Made by a program: the position numbers and the translations under genes. A stretch of DNA of 35,001 nt from Chitinophaga pinensis. Its GTDB lineage: Bacteria; Bacteroidota; Bacteroidia; Flavobacteriales_D; Crocinitomicaceae. Where the stretch lies: positions 1 through 35,001 of the forward strand of contig CAMBMC010000001.1 of the NCBI GenBank assembly GCA_945868555.1, in the 5' to 3' direction. Below the pieces are notes generated by a model, which worked only from the letters and a program-made list of their open reading frames with translations, had not been told where the DNA came from and made no database searches. Below, one piece after another: positions 25,500 through 33,530 of this stretch; positions within the stretch are counted from its first letter, which is position 1, and each line of letters starts with the position of its first letter.

Positions 25500-25913
25500 T
25501 TAATTTTTCTTGATCACGATTTCACCAGCATCAACAGTGCTTTTTTTGCCTGTTATTTCAACGCTTACAATGACCGCTTTTTGTTTGTCGGCATTCGCGG
25601 GTTCTGGCAAGACATCCTCGTACACATACAGTGTGTATTTTCCTGGCTGTAAGTACTTAAATTCGAATGTACCATCATAGCTGGCATTTACGTCATCGCT
25701 TGGAATTGTATTCCCTTCACCATAGCAGATGAACACTTTTTCGTCAGAACCGGGATAAATCCCCTCGAGTATTGATCCGCCAACATTGTAGTTGTTCACA
25801 GTTATTTTTCCAATAATGGACGAAGATCCACCCTGTCCTTCTACCTTTTGACAAGCAGAAAAAAGGAAGATTGCCACGGTAGAGAATCCAAAAGCAACAA
25901 GAATGCGTTTCAT
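25500..25913 (-). CDS. Lipoprotein with carboxypeptidase-regulatory-like beta domain
   Basis: 137 residues. The ATG at 25913 gives MKR plus a hydrophobic core and lipobox FSAC (Cys21); ten further in-frame codons upstream do not fit. The mature part resembles a CarboxypepD_reg or SpaA-like domain: GKITVNN, DGTFEFKYLQPGKYTLYVYED, ending VDAGEIVIKKN. It is likely anchored in the outer membrane. It is immediately upstream of the DUF2490-like gene. Confidence 0.82.
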   Translation of the reverse strand: MKRILVAFGFSTVAIFLFSACQKVEGQGGSSSIIGKITVNNYNVGGSILEGIYPGSDEKVFICYGEGNTIPSDDVNASYDGTFEFKYLQPGKYTLYVYEDVLPEPANADKQKAVIVSVEITGKKSTVDAGEIVIKKN

Positions 25914-25976
25914 TTGAGTGAATTTTATTAAGGTCAAAAACAACTAAAAACAACTAAACACCTGTTTTTAGCGTCT

Positions 25977-25984
25977 CAAAGCTA
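25977..25984 (-). promoter_or_regulatory. Candidate -7 box for the lipoprotein/DUF2490 pair
   Basis: Minus strand TAGCTTTG matches TAnnTTTG, about 63 bases before the ATG at 25913. No properly spaced TTG is seen. An ACAACTAAA word is repeated (about 25940-25959) between box and gene. Confidence 0.35.
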
Positions 25985-26064
25985 CGAATACATTTAATAT
26001 ATTCGTAATATTGAAAAGTTTTGCGCCTTTGCGCGAAGTAAAAAACAAAAACTAAATCAACTTT

Positions 26065-29000
26065 ATGAAACGATTTTTACTCGTATTCGCCCTTTTAATA
26101 TGCTCTTTTGTAGCAAATTCCCAAATCATTATTAATGAATATTCGTGTTCCAATGTTGCTGGTCCCCTAGATTCCTATGGACAGCGCGAAGACTGGGTTG
26201 AGCTTTACAATACCTCAGGAACAGCTGTTGACTTGACGGGCTACTACCTTTCAGACAATTCCAATAACTTATTGAAATGGCAAGTCCCAAGCGGAAGCAT
26301 CAATGGAAATGGATTTAAAATGGTGTTTTGCTCGAGTAGAGGAACGGTGATTGCGAATGAATACCACCCAAGTTTTAACCTGAAACAAACGGAAGGTGAC
26401 TGGATCATTGTGTCGAATCCCGCGGGTAGTGTTGTGGATTCTATAAAGATGATTCACATGACAAAGGCAAACCACTCGGTAGGTCGTTCAACCAATGCTG
26501 CTCCTGATTGGAAATTGTTTACTACACCTACACCAAACGCAAACAATACAGGCGCAATAAACTTTTACACTCCAATACCTGTAATGAGCCTTGCTCCTGG
26601 GTTCTATACAGGAAGTCAAACAGTAACAATCACCTGCCCAGAACCAACAGCGACAATTCGCTATACAACAAACGGGAGTAACCCAACAACGACATCAACC
26701 CTTTATTCTGGACCCATTACAATTTCAGCGACCACAGTATTGCGCGCAGTGGCGTTTAGCACGAATCAAGCGTCTTATACCGAAACAAACACCTACTTTA
26801 TAAATGTTACGCATACGATTCCGGTTGTTTCGGTGTGTAGCCAAGACGTGTTTAACCTCGTGGCGAATGGTCAACAGGGAGGTGGAACCAAGGTGGGTTC
26901 ATTTGAATTGTTTGAGGATGACGGTACGTTTAAAGACGAAGGCCAGGGAGATTTTAACAAACACGGAAACGACTCTTGGGCCTATGGTCAACGCGGCTTT
27001 GATTACATAACACGTGACCAGTATGGATACGCAGCAGACATTGAACACAAAATATTCCCTGAAAAGACCCGCGAAAATTTCCAACGTGTCATGTTAAAGC
27101 CTGCGGCGAGTGACAATTATTCATTTGAAAATGGAGCGCACATCCGCGATGCGTTTATTCATACACTTTCGATTCGTGCCGACATGAAGTTGGACGAAAG
27201 AACATGGAGACCAGCGATTGTCTATCTAAATGGCCAGTATTGGGGAGTATATGAAATTCGTGAAAAAGCGGATGACCACGATTATACCAACTATTACTTT
27301 GATCAGAATAAATACAATCTTCAATACCTAAAAACTTGGGGGGGTACTTGGCAAGATTACGGTGCGCCAAACGCTCAGCCAGCTTGGGATGGGTTAAGAA
27401 ATTACATCTTGACTAACAATATGGCGAATGCAACAAACTTCAATTATGTGGATAGTTTATTGAACTGGCAATCGTTATGTGATTATTTCGTCTTCAATTC
27501 TTATGTTGTAAACCAAGACTGGTTGAATTGGAATACAGCATGGTGGAGAGGAATGGACCCACTTGGCGATAAGAAGAAATGGCGCTACACGCTTTGGGAT
27601 ATGGACGCTACTTTTGGGCATTACATTAACTACACAGGCATTCCAGATCCATCAGCAAATGCGGACCCGTGCAATGCTGAAAATCTACCCAATCCAGGTG
27701 GACAAGGACACACAGATATTCTTGAAAAATTAATCAATGAAAACCCCGCCGTTGAGCAATATTATGTGACGCGATACATTGACCTTGTGAACACTTATTT
27801 TTCGTGCAATTACATGAACCAATTGTTGGACAGTATGGTGAATGAAATTTCTCCGGAAATGCAAGGTCAAGTGAATAAATGGGGTGGTACTTTTACGGGT
27901 TGGCAGTCTCGCGTAAATCAGATGCAGACCTTTATGAATACACGTTGTACGGCATTGGCACAGGGATTAATTGATTGCTACCAGCTTTCAGGTCCTTATT
28001 CAGTGACATTTAACGTATCACCACCACTTTCTGGTGAAATTAAAGTCAATTCCATTTGGGCACCAACTTACCCTTGGACAACAAGTTACTTTGGAGGCAT
28101 CAATACAAACCTCATTGCAAGAGCCAATCCTGGTTTCATTTTCGACCATTGGGAATATACCACCGGCCCACTGGGCGCAGCTGTTACTCAAGACACGAAC
28201 AACATCAACATCGTTGGTGTTGAAAATATTGTTGCGGTATTCCTTGTGGACAACCCAGATCTTGATGGAGACGGTTTGTTGAATGTGGATGAAACGACCG
28301 TTGGCTCAGATCCGAACAATCCAGATACAGATGGAGATGGCGAAAACGACAGCTTAGAAGTAGGAGCGAACGTCCTTACCCCACTTGATATTGATGGGGA
28401 TGGAATTATCGATGCGCTTGAATCGTCGATTGTAGATACCGATGGAGATGGTGTCTTTGATGAGGCCGATCCTGCCAATACCGACCCATGTGTTCCGAAC
28501 ATCAACGCAGGCCCATGTGACCAAGACAATGACGGCTTGACAAACGCTCAAGAAGGAACACTAGGCACAGACTCAACCAATCCAGATACGGATGGCGACG
28601 GAATTAGCGATGGAATTGAAGTCACCAACAGTTCAAACCCATTGAATCCGTGTGACCCGAATGATTCATCTCCAGATTGTCAGGTAGACACAGATGCGGA
28701 TGGGGTAACCGATGCCCAAGAAGCGGTGGATGGAACAAGCACAACAGATCCATGTTCGTATGTGGTGGCATCAATCACGTTGCCAATCACTTCAGGTACA
28801 GATTGCGACAGCGACGGTTTATTGGATATAGATGAAATCGCAAATGGCAGCAACCCGTTTGATCCATGTGACCCGAATAACGCAGGAATCGATTGCATCA
28901 ATGGCATCTATCTTCCAACAGGATTCTCGCCAAACGGCAATGGTCCAAACATGAATGAAACATTGGAAATCCTCGTTGGACAAGATGTGGCAAGCTTTAC

Positions 29001-29181
29001 ACTTTACATCTATGACCGTTGGGGAAATAAGATGGTACAAACAAGCGACAAAAACTTTACGTGGGACGGAAGCTACGACGGAAAACCATGCAATGCAGGT
29101 GTTTATGCGTATATTCTTGACGTGAAGTTTGTTACAGGGATTGAGGAGACGCGCTCAGGTAATATCACACTAATCCGATGA
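26065..29181 (+). CDS. Secreted multidomain CotH-family protein with type B type IX secretion signal
   Basis: 1038 residues. The order is: signal peptide (1-19, ending VANSQ), lamin-tail domain (about 20-135), chitobiase C-terminal-like domain (about 175-245, ATIRYTTNGSNPT), CotH kinase-like domain (about 250-620; YLNGQYWGVYEIREKADDHD and LWDMDATFGH), a bacterial repeat-like segment (about 665-735), eight calcium-binding D-x-D-x-D-G motifs of thrombospondin type 3 style (about 730-925), and a CHU_C domain (about 945-1038). CotH proteins in spores phosphorylate secreted proteins, so a kinase outside the cell is possible. The CHU_C end should direct export by type IX secretion with help from the PorP/SprF protein encoded next. 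Confidence 0.92.
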   Translation: MKRFLLVFALLICSFVANSQIIINEYSCSNVAGPLDSYGQREDWVELYNTSGTAVDLTGYYLSDNSNNLLKWQVPSGSINGNGFKMVFCSSRGTVIANEYHPSFNLKQTEGDWIIVSNPAGSVVDSIKMIHMTKANHSVGRSTNAAPDWKLFTTPTPNANNTGAINFYTPIPVMSLAPGFYTGSQTVTITCPEPTATIRYTTNGSNPTTTSTLYSGPITISATTVLRAVAFSTNQASYTETNTYFINVTHTIPVVSVCSQDVFNLVANGQQGGGTKVGSFELFEDDGTFKDEGQGDFNKHGNDSWAYGQRGFDYITRDQYGYAADIEHKIFPEKTRENFQRVMLKPAASDNYSFENGAHIRDAFIHTLSIRADMKLDERTWRPAIVYLNGQYWGVYEIREKADDHDYTNYYFDQNKYNLQYLKTWGGTWQDYGAPNAQPAWDGLRNYILTNNMANATNFNYVDSLLNWQSLCDYFVFNSYVVNQDWLNWNTAWWRGMDPLGDKKKWRYTLWDMDATFGHYINYTGIPDPSANADPCNAENLPNPGGQGHTDILEKLINENPAVEQYYVTRYIDLVNTYFSCNYMNQLLDSMVNEISPEMQGQVNKWGGTFTGWQSRVNQMQTFMNTRCTALAQGLIDCYQLSGPYSVTFNVSPPLSGEIKVNSIWAPTYPWTTSYFGGINTNLIARANPGFIFDHWEYTTGPLGAAVTQDTNNINIVGVENIVAVFLVDNPDLDGDGLLNVDETTVGSDPNNPDTDGDGENDSLEVGANVLTPLDIDGDGIIDALESSIVDTDGDGVFDEADPANTDPCVPNINAGPCDQDNDGLTNAQEGTLGTDSTNPDTDGDGISDGIEVTNSSNPLNPCDPNDSSPDCQVDTDADGVTDAQEAVDGTSTTDPCSYVVASITLPITSGTDCDSDGLLDIDEIANGSNPFDPCDPNNAGIDCINGIYLPTGFSPNGNGPNMNETLEILVGQDVASFTLYIYDRWGNKMVQTSDKNFTWDGSYDGKPCNAGVYAYILDVKFVTGIEETRSGNITLIR

Positions 29182-30206
29182 TAATGAAGAGAGGATTGAT
29201 CGCAGTTGCTTTTGCCTTGCCGTTTTTAGGTTCTGCACAAGACATTCATTTTTCGCAGACCGCACAAACGCCTTTGTTGATTAATCCGGCATGCGCGGGT
29301 GTTTACGACGGTTGGGAGCGCGTGGTTGTCAATCACCGAAATCAATGGCTTGGAGCTGGAACACAATTTATGACCAGTGTGGTTGCGGCCGACGCCAACT
29401 TCGGTAAGAACCGTGATAATTCGAAAGCGCACATGGGTCTCGGCTTGTTGTTTTACAATGACATTGGCGGAGATTCGCGTTTTGGCAATCAGACCGGAGC
29501 AATAACCTTAAGCGGTATTTTGCCAATGGGTAAAACTGGTCATATCCTTTCCGCTGGAATTCAAGGTGGTTTTGGCAACCGAACAGCCGATTATTCTAAA
29601 TTGAGTTTTTCTTCTCAATGGTCGGGAGGCGGTTTCGATCAAACGATTGCCTCTGGTGAAGCAGCATCGGCGTCATTTCGTTACATCGACGCATCGGCAG
29701 GAATTTACTACGTGTACGATGGTGGAAAATCAACCTTTGCCCGAAACAATGACTTTAAGCTTCAGCTAGGTGTTTCAGGATATCACTTGAATCGTCCCGT
29801 GTTGAAGTATGCCACAGTGAATGGCGATCGCATGTACAGTAAGTTTGTTTTTCATGGCGCGGTAACGACAGATCTTGCGGATACAGATTGGTCTTTGGAT
29901 GCCAGTGTCTTAGAGTTTATTCAAGGACCCCATTTGGAAACAATGCTTGGAATGATGTTTAAATACCGCTTCAAAGACGGAACAAAAATTACAGGATATA
30001 GTCAAGATGCGTACTTTGGTTTTGGTGCATATTACCGCTTGAATGATGCGGTAATTCCTTCGATCATGGTTGACTTCCGCGGATTCCGCTTTGGTGTGTC
30101 TTATGATGCAACGGTGTCTTCGATGGTGCGCGCCTACAAGGGTGGTTCAATAGAGTTTTCCTTGTCCTACACAAACTTGAGCCACGCCTTGTTTAAAAAG
30201 CGATAG
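29178..30206 (+). CDS. PorP/SprF-family type IX secretion-associated membrane protein
   Basis: 342 residues. A signal peptide is followed by the family start QDIHFSQTAQTPLLINPACAG, then beta strands of an outer-membrane barrel. SprF of Flavobacterium johnsoniae is required for secretion of the CHU_C-bearing adhesin SprB, and such genes usually follow their cargo gene. Here the ATG overlaps the cargo stop codon in ATGA, so the two are translationally coupled. A second in-frame ATG at 29184 is also possible. This one is probably dedicated to the CotH-family protein. Confidence 0.94.
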   Translation: MIMKRGLIAVAFALPFLGSAQDIHFSQTAQTPLLINPACAGVYDGWERVVVNHRNQWLGAGTQFMTSVVAADANFGKNRDNSKAHMGLGLLFYNDIGGDSRFGNQTGAITLSGILPMGKTGHILSAGIQGGFGNRTADYSKLSFSSQWSGGGFDQTIASGEAASASFRYIDASAGIYYVYDGGKSTFARNNDFKLQLGVSGYHLNRPVLKYATVNGDRMYSKFVFHGAVTTDLADTDWSLDASVLEFIQGPHLETMLGMMFKYRFKDGTKITGYSQDAYFGFGAYYRLNDAVIPSIMVDFRGFRFGVSYDATVSSMVRAYKGGSIEFSLSYTNLSHALFKKR

Positions 30207-30343
30207 ACTTATACCTTGCAATGTAATCTGGGATAATGTAGTGACTTATGCCGCCTTGAATTTCTAGGCCCAATTCATCCCCTCCTCTGCGGTAGAAAAA
30301 TCTAAGTATGTCTAAATTGTTGAACCAAATTTTGTCTGGATTT

Positions 30344-30586
30344 TTATTTCTTAGCCAATCCCCGGAAGAAAGAAATGATGCGGTGGCGGAATAAAAACAT
30401 GATCAATAAATAAGGAATCAGCATCAAGTACAAGATACCAGAGTTGATGCTACTTCCGAATGATCCCTCATCCAATCCTGATCCTTGATCTGTCATCATA
30501 CGACATTGTGAACACCCTTGTGAAAAGGAATGTGCAGCACACATAAAAAGCACTGCAACGGTTAAGATGATTTGACGTATTTTCAT
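30344..30586 (-). CDS. Small exported membrane protein with CSQCR motif
   Basis: 80 residues. A signal sequence (about 1-22, ending SFSQ) precedes GCSQCRMM and a GSGLDEGSFGSSINSGILY block, then one transmembrane helix (about 49-66) and a basic tail. I recall similar small proteins in many Bacteroidota but know no function. The CxxC pair facing the periplasm suggests redox or metal chemistry. The gene is alone, with a good -7 box only 4 bases before the ATG. Confidence 0.75.
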   Translation of the reverse strand: MKIRQIILTVAVLFMCAAHSFSQGCSQCRMMTDQGSGLDEGSFGSSINSGILYLMLIPYLLIMFLFRHRIISFFRGLAKK

Positions 30587-30590
30587 GAAA

Positions 30591-30598
30591 CAAAGGTA
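30591..30598 (-). promoter_or_regulatory. -7 box immediately before the small membrane protein gene
   Basis: Minus strand TACCTTTG is a full match to TAnnTTTG. It ends 4 bases before the ATG, so the transcript would start at or next to the start codon. No TTG is seen at -33. Confidence 0.5.
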
Positions 30599-30686
30599 CT
30601 ACAAAATGCAATTCACGCTTTTTTTATTCGACAAAATCACCAGTATAGTTATCTAGTTATCCATTCGAAATCCACAGATTTTAGCG

Positions 30687-30694
30687 TAACTTTG
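30687..30694 (+). promoter_or_regulatory. -7 box for the TPR lipoprotein gene
   Basis: TAACTTTG fits the consensus and ends 23 bases before the ATG at 30718. It also lies before an in-frame GTG at 30709. The -33 element is not clear. Confidence 0.55.
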
Positions 30695-30717
30695 CTGCTC
30701 GATATCAAGTGCGCTTC

Positions 30718-31767
30718 ATGAAACAACTATTATTTATCACGCTCCTTCTTTTTACTGCATGCACAGGAAATGAGCAATTGACGAAGGTCCCAAAAGATTT
30801 GGATAGTTTGGTGGTTTTTCGTCAAAAGGAATTCAACGCGGATCCAAAGAATGCTGATGCACGAAAATTGTTGGTCGATGCCTTGGTGTCCCGTGGAACC
30901 CAACGCATGAAAACGCAGGATTTCAATGGTGCACTGAAGGACGCTGCCTCAGCCTTTGGAAAAGACAGTACGGCGTTTGAATCACGGCTCTTGTATGCCA
31001 ATGTGTTGAACAACAGCCCTAATCGATCAGAAGACGACAAGGCCATTGCCAAAAGGCATTACAAGGTTTTGCTAAAACAACAACCGAAGAACGCGACCGT
31101 TCTCGTCGGTCTTGCCTCATCCTTTGCCCAATTGATGGATTTCGAAAGCGCATTTAAGTACATTCGAAAGGCACAAAAAATTGACCCGAGATATAGAGAT
31201 TCTTACACATTGGAGGGGTCTATTTACCGTCTTTTGGCTCAAATGGAGGAAGACCCTCGTTACTTGGAAAAAGCAAAGTCGGCCTATGAGCGCGCCGTGC
31301 AAGAAGACCCAAAATTCTACGAGGCGGACATGATGTTGGGAATGCTTTATGAGGCAGAAGGAAATCCAATTTGTATGGAATACTATACCACCGCTGTGAA
31401 GCTCCAGCCAAAGAATCCAGAAGTCATCTTCTCCCTGGCCTATGCCAAACAACAGTTCAATGAACCAAATGAAGCACTCCGTTTGTACCGCAAAATGGCT
31501 GTACTTGACACGGCGTTTTATCAGGCACAAGCATTAAATCAAATAGGGGTGATTAAACAATACGAATACAAGGAAATAGACAGCGCCATTTATTATTACA
31601 ATTCAGCAACCCTGAGCAATCCAACCTTGTCCAATGCCTGGCATAATTTAGGAGTCTGCTATGAACAAAAAGGAGAGCGCATCAAGGCGATTGCTGCATA
31701 CCGTTGGGCTGTAAAATACGACCCCAATATGAAGATTTCGAAAGACCGAATTGAAGCTCTGCTTTAA
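30718..31767 (+). CDS. TPR-repeat lipoprotein
   Basis: 349 residues. The ATG at 30718 gives a lipoprotein signal with lipobox FTAC (Cys15); an in-frame GTG three codons earlier is less likely. From about residue 35 to the end there are around seven tetratricopeptide repeats (for example PKNATVLVGLASSFAQLMDF, PTLSNAWHNLGVCYEQKGE), a scaffold for protein contacts. It should be anchored in the envelope and face the periplasm. The next gene starts 3 bases after its stop, so they share an operon. No partner is known. Confidence 0.88.
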   Translation: MKQLLFITLLLFTACTGNEQLTKVPKDLDSLVVFRQKEFNADPKNADARKLLVDALVSRGTQRMKTQDFNGALKDAASAFGKDSTAFESRLLYANVLNNSPNRSEDDKAIAKRHYKVLLKQQPKNATVLVGLASSFAQLMDFESAFKYIRKAQKIDPRYRDSYTLEGSIYRLLAQMEEDPRYLEKAKSAYERAVQEDPKFYEADMMLGMLYEAEGNPICMEYYTTAVKLQPKNPEVIFSLAYAKQQFNEPNEALRLYRKMAVLDTAFYQAQALNQIGVIKQYEYKEIDSAIYYYNSATLSNPTLSNAWHNLGVCYEQKGERIKAIAAYRWAVKYDPNMKISKDRIEALL

Positions 31768-31770
31768 GCG

Positions 31771-32358
31771 ATGAAGTTGAATCCAAAGTTTATTCAAGTA
31801 GCAGCCGATGCCGCTATCCCGCTCATGGGTTTTTTCCTGTGGGAATGGAACCTCTATTTTATATTCCTTTTTTATCTGATCGATTTATTTGCAACAGAAA
31901 TCATCGCTCATTTATCTGCTCGAAAAATCAATGAATACCATGCTCAAAAACGGCTAGACCTAAAGCGCCCGTTCATTTCTTTGGCCTTGTTTATGGCTTC
32001 ATTGTTCGTCGTACATGCTTTCATTGCCGCTGCTGTTCCTGGAATTGATTTTAAAAAGGAGGCGCTTGCATTTTGGTCGTATGAAGACATGGGAATCGCA
32101 CAAGGTTACATATTGATTCCGCTTGTCCTATTTGTTGCCATTCAGCGCTACCGCATGGAGTTCTTGATGCGCGGAAAATTCCGAACAATTCAACCTTCCG
32201 TTTTTTGGCAGGGGCATTTTCGCATGTATTTCATGCTGATTGGAAGCGTGGGAATTGTACTTGGGCTCGCGTTATTGATCACCCTTCCTGAACTTGTGTA
32301 TGTCTTGTCTGCGATAGCTTCCACAACACTATATACGCTTTATTTTAAAGCAGACTGA
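31771..32358 (+). CDS. Six-helix membrane protein, function unknown (DUF6498-like)
   Basis: 195 residues with about six hydrophobic segments. It opens with a pair of helices around PLMGFFLWEWNLYFIFLFYL, a pattern that resembles the DUF6498 group; this is from memory and weak. It has no enzyme motif I can name. It follows the TPR lipoprotein with a 3-base gap, and its last 19 bases overlap the convergent flippase-like gene. Confidence 0.6.
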   Translation: MKLNPKFIQVAADAAIPLMGFFLWEWNLYFIFLFYLIDLFATEIIAHLSARKINEYHAQKRLDLKRPFISLALFMASLFVVHAFIAAAVPGIDFKKEALAFWSYEDMGIAQGYILIPLVLFVAIQRYRMEFLMRGKFRTIQPSVFWQGHFRMYFMLIGSVGIVLGLALLITLPELVYVLSAIASTTLYTLYFKAD

Positions 32359-33527
32359 CCTGTTCGTTTAACCCAGCGTGGCAGTAGAATGGCCCCAATA
32401 AAAAGGTAAGGGAAATAGGAAATTAAACGCCATAGTACTGCAATTCCAGCCAGCATGGCAGCAGACATCCCGAAAGGCATCAACAATTCTCCAAAGGCAT
32501 ATTCAGCCACACCACTTCCTCCAGGTGTTGGACTAATCAACATAAAGATCCAAAGCACCAGCTGTTTTCCTAGGATAAGTATGTGGTCCATGATTCCTAA
32601 ATGGAGAAAGGCCTGGAGTAAAGCGTTGATCACCAAATAACGACAAATCCAACTGCAGCATGTGAAAAGAAAAGTTTTGCCCCAAAAGGAGAGCGGTTCT
32701 TTTCTCAGCTCTTTGGATGAAACAATTAAGTCCTCCGCTGTGCGCGAAACACCCCCTTTCCAGCGCTTCAAAAAGGGAAGCTTAAACAGTGTATTCAGGA
32801 ACCAAGCCGACCATGAGGGCAGAATAAACACCGCGAAAAACAGAAATAGACAGGCAATCAGTATAATTGAAAAACCAATCCAGAACACCCATTGAACGCC
32901 CAAACTAAAGATGGTGTTTTCAGGAAATAGTGAGGAGCTATCGATAAATAAAAAGACGAGCGGAATCAAAAGCACATAAAACAGGTTGTCCATCATGGTG
33001 GTGATGAATACAATGGCGGTTGAACGCCCCAAGGGGATCTTTTCACGATTTAAGATAAACATGGCAACGGCAGCCCCACCAACAACACCAGGAGAAAGTG
33101 CTGAGGCAAACTCCCACAGCATGATGACAAGGAACGAGGATTTCCAACTGAGCTTCTTCCGCGTCAATACCCGAATGCGAATCATGTAAAAGAGGTCGCG
33201 ACCAACCATGAAAAGAACGGCAATGAAGATCCACATGAACGAGGACCCTGTCCATTCGAGCTGCTTTAGAGCATCAGAAGCGTGCTGCTTGATGTAATCT
33301 CCTTGAGGCACAGCCATGAACTCGTGACGGTTGTGGATGTCGATTTTTCCGTTTTTATTGGAGTCACGCCATGCGTAATCACCCTTTCCATCTTTAACCT
33401 TTATAAATTGCACTTGTCGTACACCAGAAAACAAGAGGATTGCGGCAATCAATAACCCTAAGCCAACCGCCAACCAAATTTTCCATGGCTTAAAGGAATT
33501 TTTAAGGATGTCGTGTTGTTCTTCCAT
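32340..33527 (-). CDS. Flippase-like membrane protein (LPG-synthase transmembrane domain family)
   Basis: 395 residues with about eight transmembrane helices. The core (about 85-385) matches the lysylphosphatidylglycerol-synthase transmembrane family (UPF0104), with LSPGVVGGAAVAMFILNRE and the later SPTPGGSGVAEYAFGELL motif. It lacks the soluble aminoacyl-transfer domain of MprF, so it is probably a lipid flippase or transferase helper. Between helix 1 (about 17-36) and helix 2 is a loop with an EF-hand-like motif, DSNKNGKIDIHN (residues 55-66). It follows the Ig-like lipoprotein gene by 3 bases, and the two likely share a transcript. Confidence 0.87.
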   Translation of the reverse strand: MEEQHDILKNSFKPWKIWLAVGLGLLIAAILLFSGVRQVQFIKVKDGKGDYAWRDSNKNGKIDIHNRHEFMAVPQGDYIKQHASDALKQLEWTGSSFMWIFIAVLFMVGRDLFYMIRIRVLTRKKLSWKSSFLVIMLWEFASALSPGVVGGAAVAMFILNREKIPLGRSTAIVFITTMMDNLFYVLLIPLVFLFIDSSSLFPENTIFSLGVQWVFWIGFSIILIACLFLFFAVFILPSWSAWFLNTLFKLPFLKRWKGGVSRTAEDLIVSSKELRKEPLSFWGKTFLFTCCSWICRYLVINALLQAFLHLGIMDHILILGKQLVLWIFMLISPTPGGSGVAEYAFGELLMPFGMSAAMLAGIAVLWRLISYFPYLFIGAILLPRWVKRTGQSALK

Positions 33528-33530
33528 CTC

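Noticed and set aside
26021..26034. GCGCCTTTGCGCG before the CotH gene, considered as a -7 promoter box
   Set aside because: The TA of TAnnTTTG is missing (it reads GC), and no TTG lies at the right distance.
28255..28930. Repeated GATGGAGATGG-like words considered as a DNA repeat array
   Set aside because: They encode the calcium-binding D-x-D-x-D-G motifs in frame; the repetition is at protein level.
31117..31530. 137-residue minus-strand frame
   Set aside because: It is the shadow of the TPR repeats.
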